In this document: in pieces, positions 44,780 to 58,418 of the stretch | How the letters are laid out: every line of letters begins with the position of its first letter | How positions within the stretch are numbered: the stretch's first letter is position 1 | From: Periplaneta americana | Lineage: Eukaryota; Arthropoda; Insecta; Blattodea; Blattidae | Length of the DNA: 64,000 nucleotides | Direction of reading: 5' to 3' | Assembly (NCBI RefSeq): GCF_040183065.1 | Contig: NC_091132.1 | Coordinates: 158,446,102-158,510,101, forward strand | Notes under the pieces: model-generated | Told to the model about the DNA's origin: nothing | Database searches by the model: none | What the model saw: only the letters and a program-made list of their open reading frames with translations | Program-made: the position numbers and the translations under genes

Positions 44780-45505
44780 TGGTTGTACCACGACTGCAAC
44801 AAGAGAATGGAATGTATAAAGATCTTGAATATACTACAGAATTATAAAATTTATAAAATACTAAGTCTGAGACAATATCGTTAATAAGTTAAAATGATCT
44901 AATGTATTGAATTGAAATTTCATTATAAAATTAATAAAAAATAAACTTGAGAGTAGTTATTAAATATTTTTAAATGATATCTTATAGAAGAAATATATAT
45001 AATACAATTCTGATAATACAATATATAAATCTTAAGTAATACTGATGGTGACCTAAGAATAATGTTAAAATGTCAAAGTATTATAGAATGTCAACGACAA
45101 GATGTGAATGTTACTCATTCCAAAATATTTGGAATTAAAAATTAACCATCAATGAAGTTAAAAATTGTTGTTAAAAATTAAAAAAAAAAAAAACAAGTTT
45201 CAAAATAGAACTTATGTTCTTATACTATAAGTACAATCAGAAATACTTTAGAAGAATGGACACTACTACAATTTAGATGCTGAACTCACCTACGGTGTAG
45301 ATGTTCTACCGCGTGTCGTATCTTAAAGAGGACTGACTATGCTAAAGAGCAAGACAAAGAATACATAACCAATACTACGTTGATCTTTTTTTGTTCGAAC
45401 CGGAAGTGATGTAGAGGTCAAATAGGATATTATTATCATAAATAGTTTTGTCGTTCAAATTATCTTTATACATTCCATTCTCTTGTTGTAGTCGTGGTAC
45501 AACCA

Positions 45506-45535
45506 CTGAAGATGGGGGAGCATAGCCCCCGAAAC
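45506..45535 (+). ncRNA. Hammerhead-like core, right arm
   Basis: Plus-strand twin of the left-arm motif, with one extra G in the stem. Conservation of core and stem in both arms follows from the inverted duplication, so the second copy is not independent evidence. Confidence 0.4.
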
Positions 45536-45707
45536 ATTTATGGTTTCTAACTAGTTTTATTTATTTTATTTATTTTATCAATAAATAGTGTTCAGACAAC
45601 TGTAATAATTATCTCCATTATTTTTAATCTTCACTTATGAACACTGTTGTATTTTGACCTTTTAAGTTTTTAAGCTGTTTCTCTGTTTCCGCGCGCTTTG
45701 TAGCATC

Positions 45708-45960
45708 ATGTCAAAGTGGAACAAAAACCAAGTAATGAAATTAATCGAGCTTTACGAGGAATGTCCATGCTTATGTGACTTGTGACATCAGAAATAAGGA
45801 CTATCACAATAGGATTCGGAAAGAAAATGCACTGGAGTTTATTTGCAAAATTTTGGAGTCTGTTTGTCCCAATACTATTCCCTCCGACATCAAAACAAAA
45901 ATAAAGAACATCAGGAGTCAATATGCAAGAAAAAAAATTAAACTTTCAATTCATTTTAAT
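45708..45960 (+). pseudogene. MADF-domain N-terminus inside the TIR element
   Basis: The frame opens 'MSKWNKNQVMKLIELYEEC' and 'PCLCDL'. After one frame change it continues 'KDYHNRIRKENALEFICKIL', then 'IPSDIKTKIKNIRSQYARK'. This reproduces the full MADF pattern: a first helix with L(I)ELY, the 'CLWD' turn (here CLCD), 'KDY.NR..R..AL', and the 'IK.KI.N(I/L)R(S/T)QY.R' third helix. MADF is a Myb/SANT-related DNA-binding fold. No downstream transposase is seen. Broken by one shift and ended in AT-rich sequence. Confidence 0.7.
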
Positions 45961-46498
45961 ACAATAAATATCTATTGGACAATTATGTTCCAGTTTGAAA
46001 TCTTTACTGAGAACATGGAATAATCAGAGCCTTGAATAACCCTTCTCCTGCCTTCTGGATATCCATTTCCTTTCCCAGTCTCTCTTTGTTTTTTTTTTCT
46101 TCTCATTAGTGCAAGCTAATGAAACACTTGAAGCTGCAGAAGCTAAAACAGCTACATTTTTAATTGTTAAAATCCATTCTGTTCATTTAAAAGGCTCACC
46201 ACATCACTCACACGTTGCTCGAGCTCAACAACTAGCCTCGAGTAGCAGACGAGAAATCTGCCAAGAGTGAACGGTGATACTACATTTAGCCGACAGAAAG
46301 CGCTTGATATAAGACGTTGCTCGACAACTTGCGTCGACTTGTGGACGAAAAATCTGCCAAGTGTAAATGGTGATGCTACATATGACAGAAAGCGCTTGAT
46401 GTTGCGCGACAAATAGCAAGTGTAAATAGGGACTAAAGTGATAGAGCAGTTTCGTTGGTACAGCAACTCGCTAGAGTCTGAAATGTACCGATTCTAAT

Positions 46499-47233
46499 CA
46501 GCGAATAGTGATTATATAGAATGGACACTGAGCGAATTTTCCTGTGTTTTGTTTCTCTGTGCGCCGGCGTTTAGAGGTTAGAGGTTAGTATAATCGAGAG
46601 CACGCTAAGATAATAATTGAGAACAGAGTTGAGATACAGGATCCAAACATCGCCTACCTTACTGCATAATCCAGTAACGCTTTGCTTCAAATAAATTCAA
46701 GTTAATAGCCTTTCCTTATTTCTCAGTGACAAACTAGTTATAATAATAATTATTTTATATTTTGTATATAATAAATTATATTATAAAATAATATAAGACA
46801 TTATAAAATTATGTATCAAATTCGTTTAATATTCGTATACAATATAATATAGGTATATGGTTTTACTTCTCACAGGAGTTTTGTTTTTCCTTTTCCAGCT
46901 CTATCAAATCATTACATATTTTAATTGTTGTTGGGGTCATCGTCTCAACTCTCATTATAAAGGAACTCTAGAGTCTAGATATTACAGTTAATGACGGATT
47001 TATTATTTCATCAGTCCAATTTATTTTATTTGAGTACAAAATGTACGTAGATGTATTAATTATATGTGTTATATTTCCGTTGTGTTGACTGCTAGCTAGT
47101 ATGATGTCAGAGACAACTCCAGGGAGAAAACAGACTCTCACGCTCAAACAGGTTTGAAGGTCATTGAAATCAGTCCTGCTACATCAAAGGTACCGACGCG
47201 AAATGTCCATACTGTATAATTATGTATACGCTG
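46499..47233. mobile_element. hAT-like MITE (735 bp)
   Basis: Ends begin CAGCG(A/T)ATA and share further inverted blocks (GAATGGACA against CAGTATGGACA). Flanks are ATTCTAAT on the left and ATCTAAT on the right, an 8-bp target duplication with one base lost. Unit 2 has the uninterrupted site (48900-48920, GTACCGAGTTTAATCACG). Non-coding. Confidence 0.7.
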
Positions 47234-47242
47234 ATCTAATCA

Positions 47243-48610
47243 CGAATGATGACGTGACACAAAGTCATCTTCAGTTACAAATCGGAGTATGGGTACGTTT
47301 GGCAATACTGAGTGGAGACGGGCGGAGGCTAAATAAGGCATGACGTTGTAAGTTTTAGTGCTTTGGTTTCGTTGTCACGTGTGCATTTTCGATATTGATT
47401 TACACAAAAATAAGTGCATGTTATCAAGATTCAGTGTATTAATGTACGTAAATTATTACGAAATCCGAAATGGTATTTTATTTGTTTCAGAATAACGCAT
47501 AAGTACTTGCATACAGGCACTCATAACTTAAAAAAAAATTAAAAGCATACTTGTTTTTATTGACGATACAAGGGAAAATAAATAAATACTTAAAGAAATG
47601 TTACTTGTACCAAAAATAATTAAAATAACGACGTACTTTCGCAGTACCCTATTACAGTCAATTAACCATTATGTGGGTAGTAAATTGACAATGTTTTGCC
47701 GCATTTTATTGTTTCACCTCTGACGTGAAAGGTCTAGGATATCATATACACTCTTATTTCATGTGATAATCTGTCGTGCTTTTCTATAAATATTTCAGAT
47801 GCCCAAGAAGCCAGTTTTAGTTTGAACCTCACCAGTCGCCATAACAATACTGTTATCCTAAATTATTTGTTAAAAATTTTCTAAAATATAATTTTAAATA
47901 GGGCAAGGCCAAATATAAAGATCTATGAAGAAATGAAGAAACATATCTTCAACATAATATGTAACAAAACACACAATTATCTATTAAGTATGTCCCAATT
48001 AGCGTAAACTCGGTGAACTTTAAATCCTGTAAATCCGAAGTGAAAAGAAACATGTTTATAACTAATTTAGTACAAATGAAATAATATTAATAAACAAACC
48101 TTGAAAACCAACAAAGTGAGTGTATGCATCTACAAATATAGACAGTTCTGAAGTATAGCAGGCATTCCGAATCTTCAACAAAACTGCAACATTTATGGGA
48201 TCACAAAACAGCTGTTTATAATGAACTTGAAAATCAACGACGGAACGTTATTGATATAGCAGACGAGACCCAACAATTCGGCTAGAATTTTTATACACCA
48301 CAAAGCACAAGCAAGACTATAAAAATTTAGTTTATACAGTATTTAATATTTAGAAGAGTTGTCAATCATTTTGTCATTAATAATAACGGTAAAAATTGCC
48401 AAAGACTGCAGCCAAATTTTCATTCATTGTCTTGTTTTTATCGCCAACACGCACTTAGTTTATAATACATCAACAATTAACGTTTGGTACGACCGCAACC
48501 ATAATTCCATCGACACACACTTACACTGTAACATTACTTTACATTGAAAAACGGCATTAGCACAAACACGTGTTCTGGATAATAGGCCTCCGTTTGACAG
48601 TTAATTACAA
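47243..48610. other. Body of tandem unit 1, non-coding
   Basis: Colinear with 48928-49256 and 57783-59230. No open frame of interest. It preserves the uninterrupted site of the big LINE insertion (TGTTACTTGTA near 47599-47609). Confidence 0.6.
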
Positions 48611-48760
48611 TGCAAATCAAGATTTCAGGTATAACTCCCTGTAAAGTTGATTTGAATAATTTCGAGGGAAAAATTGTTCCGGAGCCGGGTATCGAACCCG
48701 GGACCTTTGGTTTAACGTTCGATACCCGCCTCCGGAACAATTTTTCCCTCGAAATTATTC
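48611..48760 (-). mobile_element. SINE insertion arranged as a hairpin, with 14-bp target duplication
   Basis: AGTTAATTACAATG occurs on both sides (about 48599-48612 and 48761-48774), while unit 2 has a single related copy. The insert includes a tRNA T-arm-like B box (GGGTTCGATACCC), the family tail AATTTTTCCCTCGAAATTATT, and an inverted copy of that tail plus part of the T arm. About 40 bp are therefore palindromic. The long target duplication shows LINE-type integration. Confidence 0.65.
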
Positions 48761-49657
48761 AGTTAATTACAATGTTGCTGACATATTAGCTCCGGCTTGT
48801 AACTGAAGAAGGCTCTGCAAGAAGCCTTTCGGAAATGGACGCCTAAATTATAAAGTGATAAAGCAGTTTCGTTGGTACAGCAACTCGCTAGAGGCTGAAA
48901 CGTACCGAGTTTAATCACGAATGATGACGTGACACAGAGCCATCTTCAGATATAAGCCGGAGTATGGGTACGTTTGGCAATGCTGAGTGGAGGCTGGCGG
49001 AGACGAAATAAGGCATGACGTTGTAAGTTTCAGTGCTTTAGTTTCGTTGTCACGTGTGCATTTTCGATTTTGATTTATACAAAAATAAGTGCATAATTTA
49101 TTACGAAATCCGAAATGGTATTTTATTTCAGTTTCAGAATATGGCATAGGTACTGGCATACAGCCACTCGTAACTTTAAAAAAAATTGAAAGCATACGTG
49201 TTTTTATTGATGATACAACGGAAAATAAATAAATACTTAAAGAAATGTTACTTGTAGTAGTAGTGTTTAAGAAGGGCGCGTCAGCTACTATGGCTATTTG
49301 CGCCTTATCTAACAAAGACATGTAAATAATATAATAATCAGAGTGCTAAAAGAACTAAAAAGCGTCACGGTAAAACGAGGCACAAAATGCAGTATAGGCC
49401 TACATATGGTGATTTCTACACATTCATAAAAGTGAGCAATTCTACGACCCTAGGTGGTATTCAAAACGAACAAATAAAACAATAAAACTAAGGCCACCAG
49501 AGATAAATTATGAATCACATTTTAAAAGCAATAAAATTTTATAAAATATTCGGATTTATAAAGTCCGAAATGTCAACAATGTAAAAGCAAATATAAAACA
49601 AATGTAACCTCCGGAAGAAAAGGGTCCGGAGGATAAGTAGAAATGGGTCAATAAAAA

Positions 49658-52600
49658 CTAAATCAACTTATCCAATATTGTAGTCAATAAAAATTTTAGA
49701 ACTGCATTTGTACAATTAAAATCATTTCCAAGAGCGTCACGTAGTGTCGGGCGAATTCGATATTGCCGGCGGACACGGTCATATATTCTGCAATGCAATA
49801 AAAAGTGTTCCACCGTAAGTGCAACATGGTACATATCACACTCCGGCTGAGGCTCGCCACGTAGGAGATGGCCATGTGTCAGACGACAGTGGCCAATCCT
49901 CAACCGGGTGAGTAAAACCTCCTCGTGTCGTGACGCTCTTGCGGACGAATCCCAAACTCGAACAGTATTCTTTATATTTCGTAAATTGTTTCACTCTTGT
50001 GCAGACCATTCTCCTTCCCATTGCCACCATATTGTATATTTCAAGTAGTTTCGAATGTCCTGCCACCTCTCGCGCCAATATACCAGAGAGCCATTCAGTG
50101 CGCCAGCTCTGGCTGCAGCATCCGCGGCCTCATTTCCTAGAATCCCTACATGACCAGCAAACCACACTACTCCAATCTCATAATCAGAGCTAAGGAGAGT
50201 GTGGAACAGCTCCTGAGTTCTTAAGACAAGCGGATCATCACAATAAAAAGACTGCAAGGACTGAATGGCACTTAAAGAGTCGGAGCAGATAAGGAATCTG
50301 TCCCGAGGTTGCCTTATTAGAAACAATAAGACTCTCTAAAAAGCATAAAGTTTTGCAGTAAAAACACTAGTATATTGGCTCAGTCTGTATTTAAATATCT
50401 CTCCATTTGTAACAAAAGAACAACCAACACAATCATTTATCCGGTATCCGTCAGTAAAAATTACTCAATAATTTGGATATCGTAATAAAAGTTCATTAAA
50501 GCGAAGTCCATTAACAAAAGCTGGTGTAAAATTCGTAAAACATCTTGTAAAGCTTACATCAAACATGGGACGTCGCATAATCCACGGTGGTGTGGTGGTA
50601 TATTCCGGTGTACGACCTGATGATAAATGGACGTCGAGCTCAGAGAGCACTTCCCGAAACCGCACACCTGCTGGTCGCAGTCTCCGTGGGCTTTCACTGT
50701 ATCGGCCGTAAAGAGTAGAATGGTAAAAGGAGTCGTAGGAATTGTGCTCAGGCTGCGTGCGGAGCTTAACCGCATATGAGCACAACAAGACATTAGGTCT
50801 CCGATACAGGGATGGTTCTCCTGCTTCACAATACAGGCTCGCGATCCGACTAGTTCGGAAGGCTCCTGTAGAAAGTCATATCCCATGGTGATGGATAGTG
50901 TCTAAAAGATGTAGTTTAGCTTTATTTGCTGAGCCATAAATAAAACACCCATAATCTAGCTTTGATCGTATAACAGCTCGGTAAAGACGTAAAAGCACTC
51001 TACGGTCTGCACCCCAGCGAATCCCTGACAAAAGGCGTAAAATATTTAACGATTCCTCGCAGCGCCTTCTCAAATCACGTATATGCGCCTTCCACGTCAA
51101 TTTATAATCAAAGATAAGGCCCAAAAATTTTGCAGTGTCTGTATATTGCAACTCCACTCCATTAAGACGCAGTTCAGGATGTGGATGGAGTCCACGATGG
51201 TTATAAAAGTGGACGCACTGCGTTTTTTGAGTGGAGAATTTAAAACCATTGCGAAGAGTCCATTCTGATAGAACGTTGATGACCAGTTGCAACTGTCGAC
51301 CGATGGATGGAAGGTATCAGGAGCTGTAATATAAACTGAAGTCATCAACGTACAAGAGAAGATACTCGGTCACTCACACAGTGGGCAATTCCATTGATCG
51401 CAATGCAGAAAAGAACGCTTAATACAGACCCCTGAGGAACGCCGTTTTCTTGGAGATGTTCGGTAGAAAGTGTGGTACCTACTCGAACTCGGAAATACCG
51501 CTCTGCCATGAACTTCGCAACAAACGTTGGGAGACTGCCACGAAGTCCCCAATCATGCAGAGTTTGTAGAATGCCATAACGCCATGTGGTATCGTAAGCC
51601 TTTTCCAGATCAAAGAAGACCGCCGCAAGATGTTCCTTCTTGAGGTAACCATCTCTAGTGGCGGTCTCCAGCCGAACAAGATGATCTACGGCGGATCTGT
51701 GCTTACGAAATCCACATTGGATATCAGGTAATCGGTTTTCCGATTCGAGTACCCACATCAGGCATTTACTTATCATCTTTTCCATAACCTAGCATACGCA
51801 GCTGGTAAGACAAATTGGCCTATAACTGCCAGGTAGAGAAGGATCCTTTCCCGGTTTCTGGACTGGGATTACAATGGCGGAATGCCAAACAGATGGAAAT
51901 ACACCCTCAGTCCACATCTTGTTGTACATTGCCAGAAGAAAGGATTTCCCAGCTGGCGGAAGATGGCGAAGCATACGGTTATGGATGTTATCAGGGCCAG
52001 GGGAGGTGTCAGGGGATGCGTCCAGTGCCGCCTCCAGCTCCTCGGATGTGAACGGTGCATTGTAGTGTTCAGTGTTATTAGATGTAAAGTTCGGAGTTTG
52101 TTTCTCCGCAGTATCCTTGATTTTTAGAAATTCCGGGTCATAATTGTTTGAGCTGCTTATCTGTACAAATGAGTTAGCGAATATCTCTGCAATTTCTATA
52201 TGACTGGTGGTCGTTACGCCGTTGTATAGAAGGCCCGGAATTACAGAACTATGTTACCCCATTATTCGACTGGTGGTCGTTACGCCGTTGTACAGAAGGC
52301 CCGGAATTACAGAACTATGTTTCCCCATTATTCGACGGACTTTGTCCTACACGATGTTAGCTGGGACACTCTTTTTCAATGAATTGACGTAATTTGTCCA
52401 GGACGTCTTCTTAGCATCGCACACGGTGCTCGAAGACGTTTAAACTGGACAAAGTTTTCTTGGGTCGGATGGCGCTCAATTTGGCGTAAGGCACGTTTGT
52501 GGTCTCGGATTGCATCTCTGCAGGCATCCGTCCACCACCGTCCTGCAGGAAGACCGGAGGATAGATAATTCCGCAGACTTAATAACCACATTTGAAAAGT

Positions 52601-53375
52601 GCTCTACGACGAAGTCCACACTTTCATATCCATAATCATCGAATGATATGGACTCCGAAAATCCTACCCAGTCCGCCTGTTTAATAACCCAGTTTGAAGA
52701 GCGAGATTCCCCAGGACGTAAAGCGGACATAAGCATTCGAATGGGATAGTGGTCACTACCATGAAGGTCATGAATAACTCACCATTCGAAATGCGTGGAC
52801 AAAACTGGGCTACAAATGGAGATGTCTATCATGGAGAAAGTACCGTAAGCCGAGAATAGATGTGTTGCTTCCCCGGAATTTAGGGTAATCAGATTAAGAC
52901 GGGTACATACCTCTGCTATTTTCTTTCCTCTGTCATCATCAGAATTAGAGCTCCAAGAGTGGTGAGATGCATTAAAATCTCCGACTAACAAATATGGAGC
53001 AGGTACCTGCGCCAGAATGTGTTCCACGTCATTAGCTGTGTAAGGTATATCTGGGGGCATATAGACACAAACTATAGAAAACTGGACGCTAGGTAAAGTT
53101 ATTCTAGCTGCTATAATTTGATGAGGAGTGTTAATATTGATGATAGAGGAAAAGATACTTTGACGGAGTACGATGGCGCAACCTCCATTTGCCCGAATAC
53201 AGGCACGATGATCGTACCGGTAAATATTGTATCCTGAAATATTCAAGGAATGTTCGGGTCGGAGGTGTCTCTCCTGAAGACATAAAATAGCAGGGTTCTC
53301 ATGATAGATTAATTGTAGTAGTTCTGTATATCTGCTGCGTACACCGTTCACATTCCACTGTACAATATCTGTCAT
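49658..53375 (-). pseudogene. LINE ORF2: endonuclease, reverse transcriptase, RNase H
   Basis: ORF2 starts at 53375 with 'MTDIVQWNVNGVRSRYTEL' (apurinic-type endonuclease N-terminus) and keeps 'ILCLQERHL' and 'LLVGDFNASHHSW'. The reverse transcriptase lies at about 52000-50880: 'CGFRKHRSAVDHLVRLE', 'AAVFFDLEKAYDTTW', 'ENGVPQGSVLSVLF' and, at about 51340 in another frame, 'LYVDDFSLYY' with the catalytic YVDD. RNase H follows (50326-49991): 'FLICSDSLSAIQSL' and 'GHVGILGNEAADAAA'. The end (49903-49658) has 'CDMYHVALTVEHFLLHC', a C-x3-H-x7-H-x4-C-type motif. It falls into about eight frame pieces. The protein would nick target DNA and copy LINE RNA there. Confidence 0.85.
52204..52335. repeat. 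66-bp tandem duplication within LINE ORF2
   Basis: CTGGTGGTCGTTACGCCGTT repeats at 52204 and 52270 with only a few base differences over 66 bp. It is not part of the normal LINE frame. Confidence 0.95.
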
Positions 53376-53403
53376 CGCGTGGAGCTAAATCATGATAGTG
53401 GCT

Positions 53404-54546
53404 TTACAGGCGATCTTCTCTTTTTTCTTTTCTATGGATTGATGCCTTTGTCTGCGACTGCTTAATCTTGGGCTGTGGCGACTCACTTGCAGATCGTCGC
53501 ACTCCTGATCGTGATCTTGATCCAGGACGTGATCGAAAGCGTGATCTCGATCCGCCACCCGAACTAGGAGCGCGACGTTCCGGTGTTCTACCAGGCCTAG
53601 AATCCTTCTCAGCTGTCATGGCAGCGATTTTTCTAGGTACGTAAGGCTGATATCCAACCCACACGAGTCGTCTGATTCAGCAGTCTGTGTCGCAGAGTCA
53701 ACGCATGTCTGGGTCGCGGTCTCAATTTGCTTCCCAGGCATACTTGCGAGAGGTGGCGTCTGCGTGGATGCATCAATTCCCTCTGTTGCCTTCTGCAATA
53801 CTGAGGAATAAGATTTTTCTGTCGCCTTTTTTTGTTGGTCTAAAATACGCTTACGCGCCTCGAAAAAAGTAATATTTTCTCGGACTCGAAGCCCTTGGAT
53901 ATTCTTCTCTACCAAATACTTCGGGCAACTTCTGGAATTAGAAGCTTTGTCCCCAGAGAAATTCACACAGTGCTCGGGGCCGGCACACGGGGATTCCGCA
54001 TTGTCAGAACCGCCGCACTTTGCACATACGATGTTGTTTGTGCAACGTTTTTGCGTATGTCCGAACCGTTGGCACCTAAAGCACCGCATTGGGTTCGGCA
54101 CATACGCACGCACAGGGACACGCTCGTACCCGACAAAGATGTATTCTGGCACGAGAGACGTACCAAAGGTCAGAAAGACTGTGCTCAGGGGTTCAGTCTG
54201 TCCGTCCGTCCCGCTTACCCAGTGAACGGTAAGCCTTGGGCACGGACTGTTCCGCCAGCTCTAATTGAATCTCTTCATCGGACATACCATCTAGAGAATC
54301 CGTATGCACAACTCCTCTCGCGGTGTTCAGCGAGGAGTGCCGCTCAACTCGGATGGGGTATGATCCCAGCAACTTCGCTCTTAACAGTGTCTCACTCTGT
54401 TTTGATGATGCAGTTTTTTCGGTCCCATCCAACGTGATACTGATAAACTTTGGAGGCGGCACGTTAATTGTTATCTTCTCAGGGTCCAGCTCCATTGTGG
54501 TGTTCGTCTTATTACCTTCAGTTGTACTGCCTTTTACTATTTTCAT
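53404..54546 (-). pseudogene. LINE ORF1: CCHC zinc-knuckle RNA-binding protein
   Basis: The first piece starts at 54546 (MKIVKGSTTEGNKTNTTM). The second holds 'PNPMRCFRCQRFGHTQKRC' and then 'CAKCGGSDNAESPC', consecutive CCHC-like knuckles, followed by 'NSRSCPKYLVEK'. A third piece ends in an Arg/Ser-rich tail at 53404. The 'P(N)PxRCFxCQRFGH' signature is typical of ORF1 in I/Jockey-type elements, where the protein coats element RNA. Two frame changes break it. Confidence 0.8.
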
Positions 54547-54768
54547 ATTCTTTAGTTGTTGTTCTTATGGAGGAGAAGAGGAGCGCGAGGACATTTTGAA
54601 CTGCACCCTCCCCCTATGGAACCGTCGGCGTCAGCCTGCCACCGGGGGGGGGGGGCGGAAGAAAAAGACACCTAAATTTCTTCTCGGTCTTTGCCGGCCG
54701 TGGGGCCCCCCACAGCCCGATCCCAAGCAACCCTCTACACGCAAGTTACCCTTCAAATTGGTCATTAC

Positions 54769-56964
<2,196 letters not shown>

Positions 56965-57793
56965 GTCATTACACACCTAATGGCAAGTCTTACACCAGAA
57001 GCGTGTCGCAGTTTTATGCCCCTACCACGGGAATAGCAGCTCGTGGCTCCCCTCTCTACATTACACAACCGCTGGACTACTCGGCTAGCTCCGACACACC
57101 CATCAAAGCCGGAGCAATCCGAGACAGCACGCAGCTTCAGGGGACTTGTGGTTGACTACATTGCGACACACATACGTCAGCGGTATTACGTCGGAACGAT
57201 ATATATTCGCCCCTGCGAGCAGAGTCGGTCACCGGGACGTCTAAATCGCCCAGGGCCCCCATTGGGGCTCTACGTGATTGCACTTGACGTCTGGTCCGGG
57301 CTCAGCACCTAAACTTGCATATAGGGGCAGTATGAAGGGTCCACTATTGCTTCGTTGCTGGGCGCCCTGTTTGGAAGCACAAGTTGGAAGTCGCGCTCGA
57401 AACCGTGGGACAGGACCACGGAGATAGGAACGATCCCCATTGGTGAGACGGGAGTTATAAACCTAAGAGCCTTAACCTAAGAATGAATATAATGAACTAA
57501 AAGAGGAAGAATAATGTAGCCTTACCAGGCATTAACAAATCCCGTCATGTAGGCGGACGTGGCAAGAACAAAACAGCGATGATGGAGAGGTGAGTATGGA
57601 TGTGATGATGTGGTGGACGTTTCGCATGCAATGGTGGCCGGCGAGGAGAAATACAGCGAGGAAAAAGATTTGAGAACGAAAAGGGCTGCGTGGTAATAAG
57701 GTGATTATTGTCCGAAAAGAAAAGCACGAGAGCCACCATTGTATCCCCCGGTCACCAACTTGGCGGAATCCACCTCGACCGGTGTTACTTGTA

Positions 57794-58050
57794 TCAAAAT
57801 TAAAGATACATTTCGCAGTGCCCTACTCCAATCGATTAAACCATTGTGTAGCTAGTGAATCGACAATGTTTTGCTGCTTTATGTCGTTACACCTCTGACG
57901 TCAGATGTCTAGAATATTATATACAATTTAATCTCCAGTGATTATCTCTCACGTTTTTCTATAAATATTTCAAATGCCTATGAACTCAGTATTAGTTTGA
58001 ACCTGGGAATTCATCATAACAATATTATAATCCTGAACTATATGTTTTAA
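57794..58050. other. Tandem unit 2 resumed after the LINE
   Basis: Matches 47610-47870 of unit 1. Non-coding. Confidence 0.6.
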
Positions 58051-58418
58051 CCTTTAGAAATATAATTAATTCTTGAGGAGAAAAATTCGCTCCGCCGCCG
58101 GGGATCGAACCCGGGTCCTTGGTTTTACGTACCAAGCGCTCTGACCACTGAGCTACGCCGAATTCAAGCCACAGCACCAGATCGAATCTTCCTCCTTCAG
58201 TGTTTCCCTTTGTGGCCTGACTCCAAGTTAGGCTTTTATGTTGAGGTATATGTCTAGTGTCAACTGCCATTATAATAGGAGCGCACCTAGTTGAGTGATT
58301 TATTTGGCCGGAATTCCGCAGTTATGATGCACTGCTAACTATGAAAAATATTATGGACTTATTAATTTGTCCTACACAATAATCTCTGTAATGTTGACAA
58401 TTAATATTTGAGGAGAAA
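58051..58418 (-). mobile_element. SINE with tRNA-like 3' part
   Basis: Absent from the matching place in unit 1 (around 47880). In reverse orientation a leader of about 230 bp is followed by a tRNA-like segment (about 58165-58096). This has an A box TAGCTCAGTGGTCAG, an anticodon stem CTTGGT/ACCAAG, and a T arm CCCGGGTTCGATCCCCGG. The family tail GCGAATTTTTCTCC comes last. The short stretch TGCTGTGGCTTGAATTCGGC before the A box resembles the same place in the SINE at 7.3 kb. Confidence 0.65.

Larger units (their letters stand above)
44650..45672. mobile_element. Foldback insertion with hammerhead-like motifs (Penelope-like terminal repeats?)
   Basis: A 12-bp target duplication AGCTGTTTCTCT (44638-44649 and 45673-45684) flanks the insert. 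Two 167-bp arms, 44657-44823 and 45462-45628, are near-perfect inverted copies. Each contains the core CTGAAGA-hairpin-GAAACAT. A target duplication longer than 8 bp, inverted terminal repeats and a hammerhead-like core are features known from Penelope-like elements, but no reverse transcriptase lies inside, so the assignment is inference. The 640 bp between the arms is AT-rich and non-coding. Confidence 0.6.
44437..46433 (+). mobile_element. TIR element carrying a MADF domain
   Basis: Ends GTCCCTATTTACACT and (inverted) GTCCCTATTTACACT are identical over 15 bp. The flanks are TTA on the left and TAA on the right, consistent with a Harbinger-type TWA target but not an exact duplication. In unit 2 the same site is uninterrupted (48850-48860), proving insertion. 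The interior carries a broken MADF coding segment and, near the right end, a direct repeat of about 105 bp (AAATCTGCCAAG blocks near 46252 and 46350). It is itself interrupted by a 1.0-kb foldback. Confidence 0.75.
44404..48818. repeat. Tandem unit 1 of a two-copy non-coding repeat (about 1.67 kb plus insertions)
   Basis: The unit starts AGAAGCCTTTCGGAAATGG and ends AAGAAGGCTCTGC, directly followed by unit 2. Removing three insertions (44437-46433, 46499-47233 and a SINE at about 48611-48760) restores colinearity with unit 2. Near its two ends it carries a weak inverted pair (TCATCTTCAGTTACAAATCGG near 47265; TCCGGCTTGTAACTGAAGA near 48793), so the unit may itself derive from a TIR element. 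No coding signal. Confidence 0.75.

Noticed and set aside
51815-52127. Plus-strand frames over the LINE
   Set aside because: Antisense shadows of LINE ORF2.
53687-54437. Plus-strand frames of 61 to 180 codons
   Set aside because: Antisense shadows of LINE ORF1 with no domain signal.
58096-58165. Candidate functional tRNA gene
   Set aside because: Good D, anticodon and T arms, but the acceptor stem does not pair well and the insert is absent from the sister unit, so it is a SINE.
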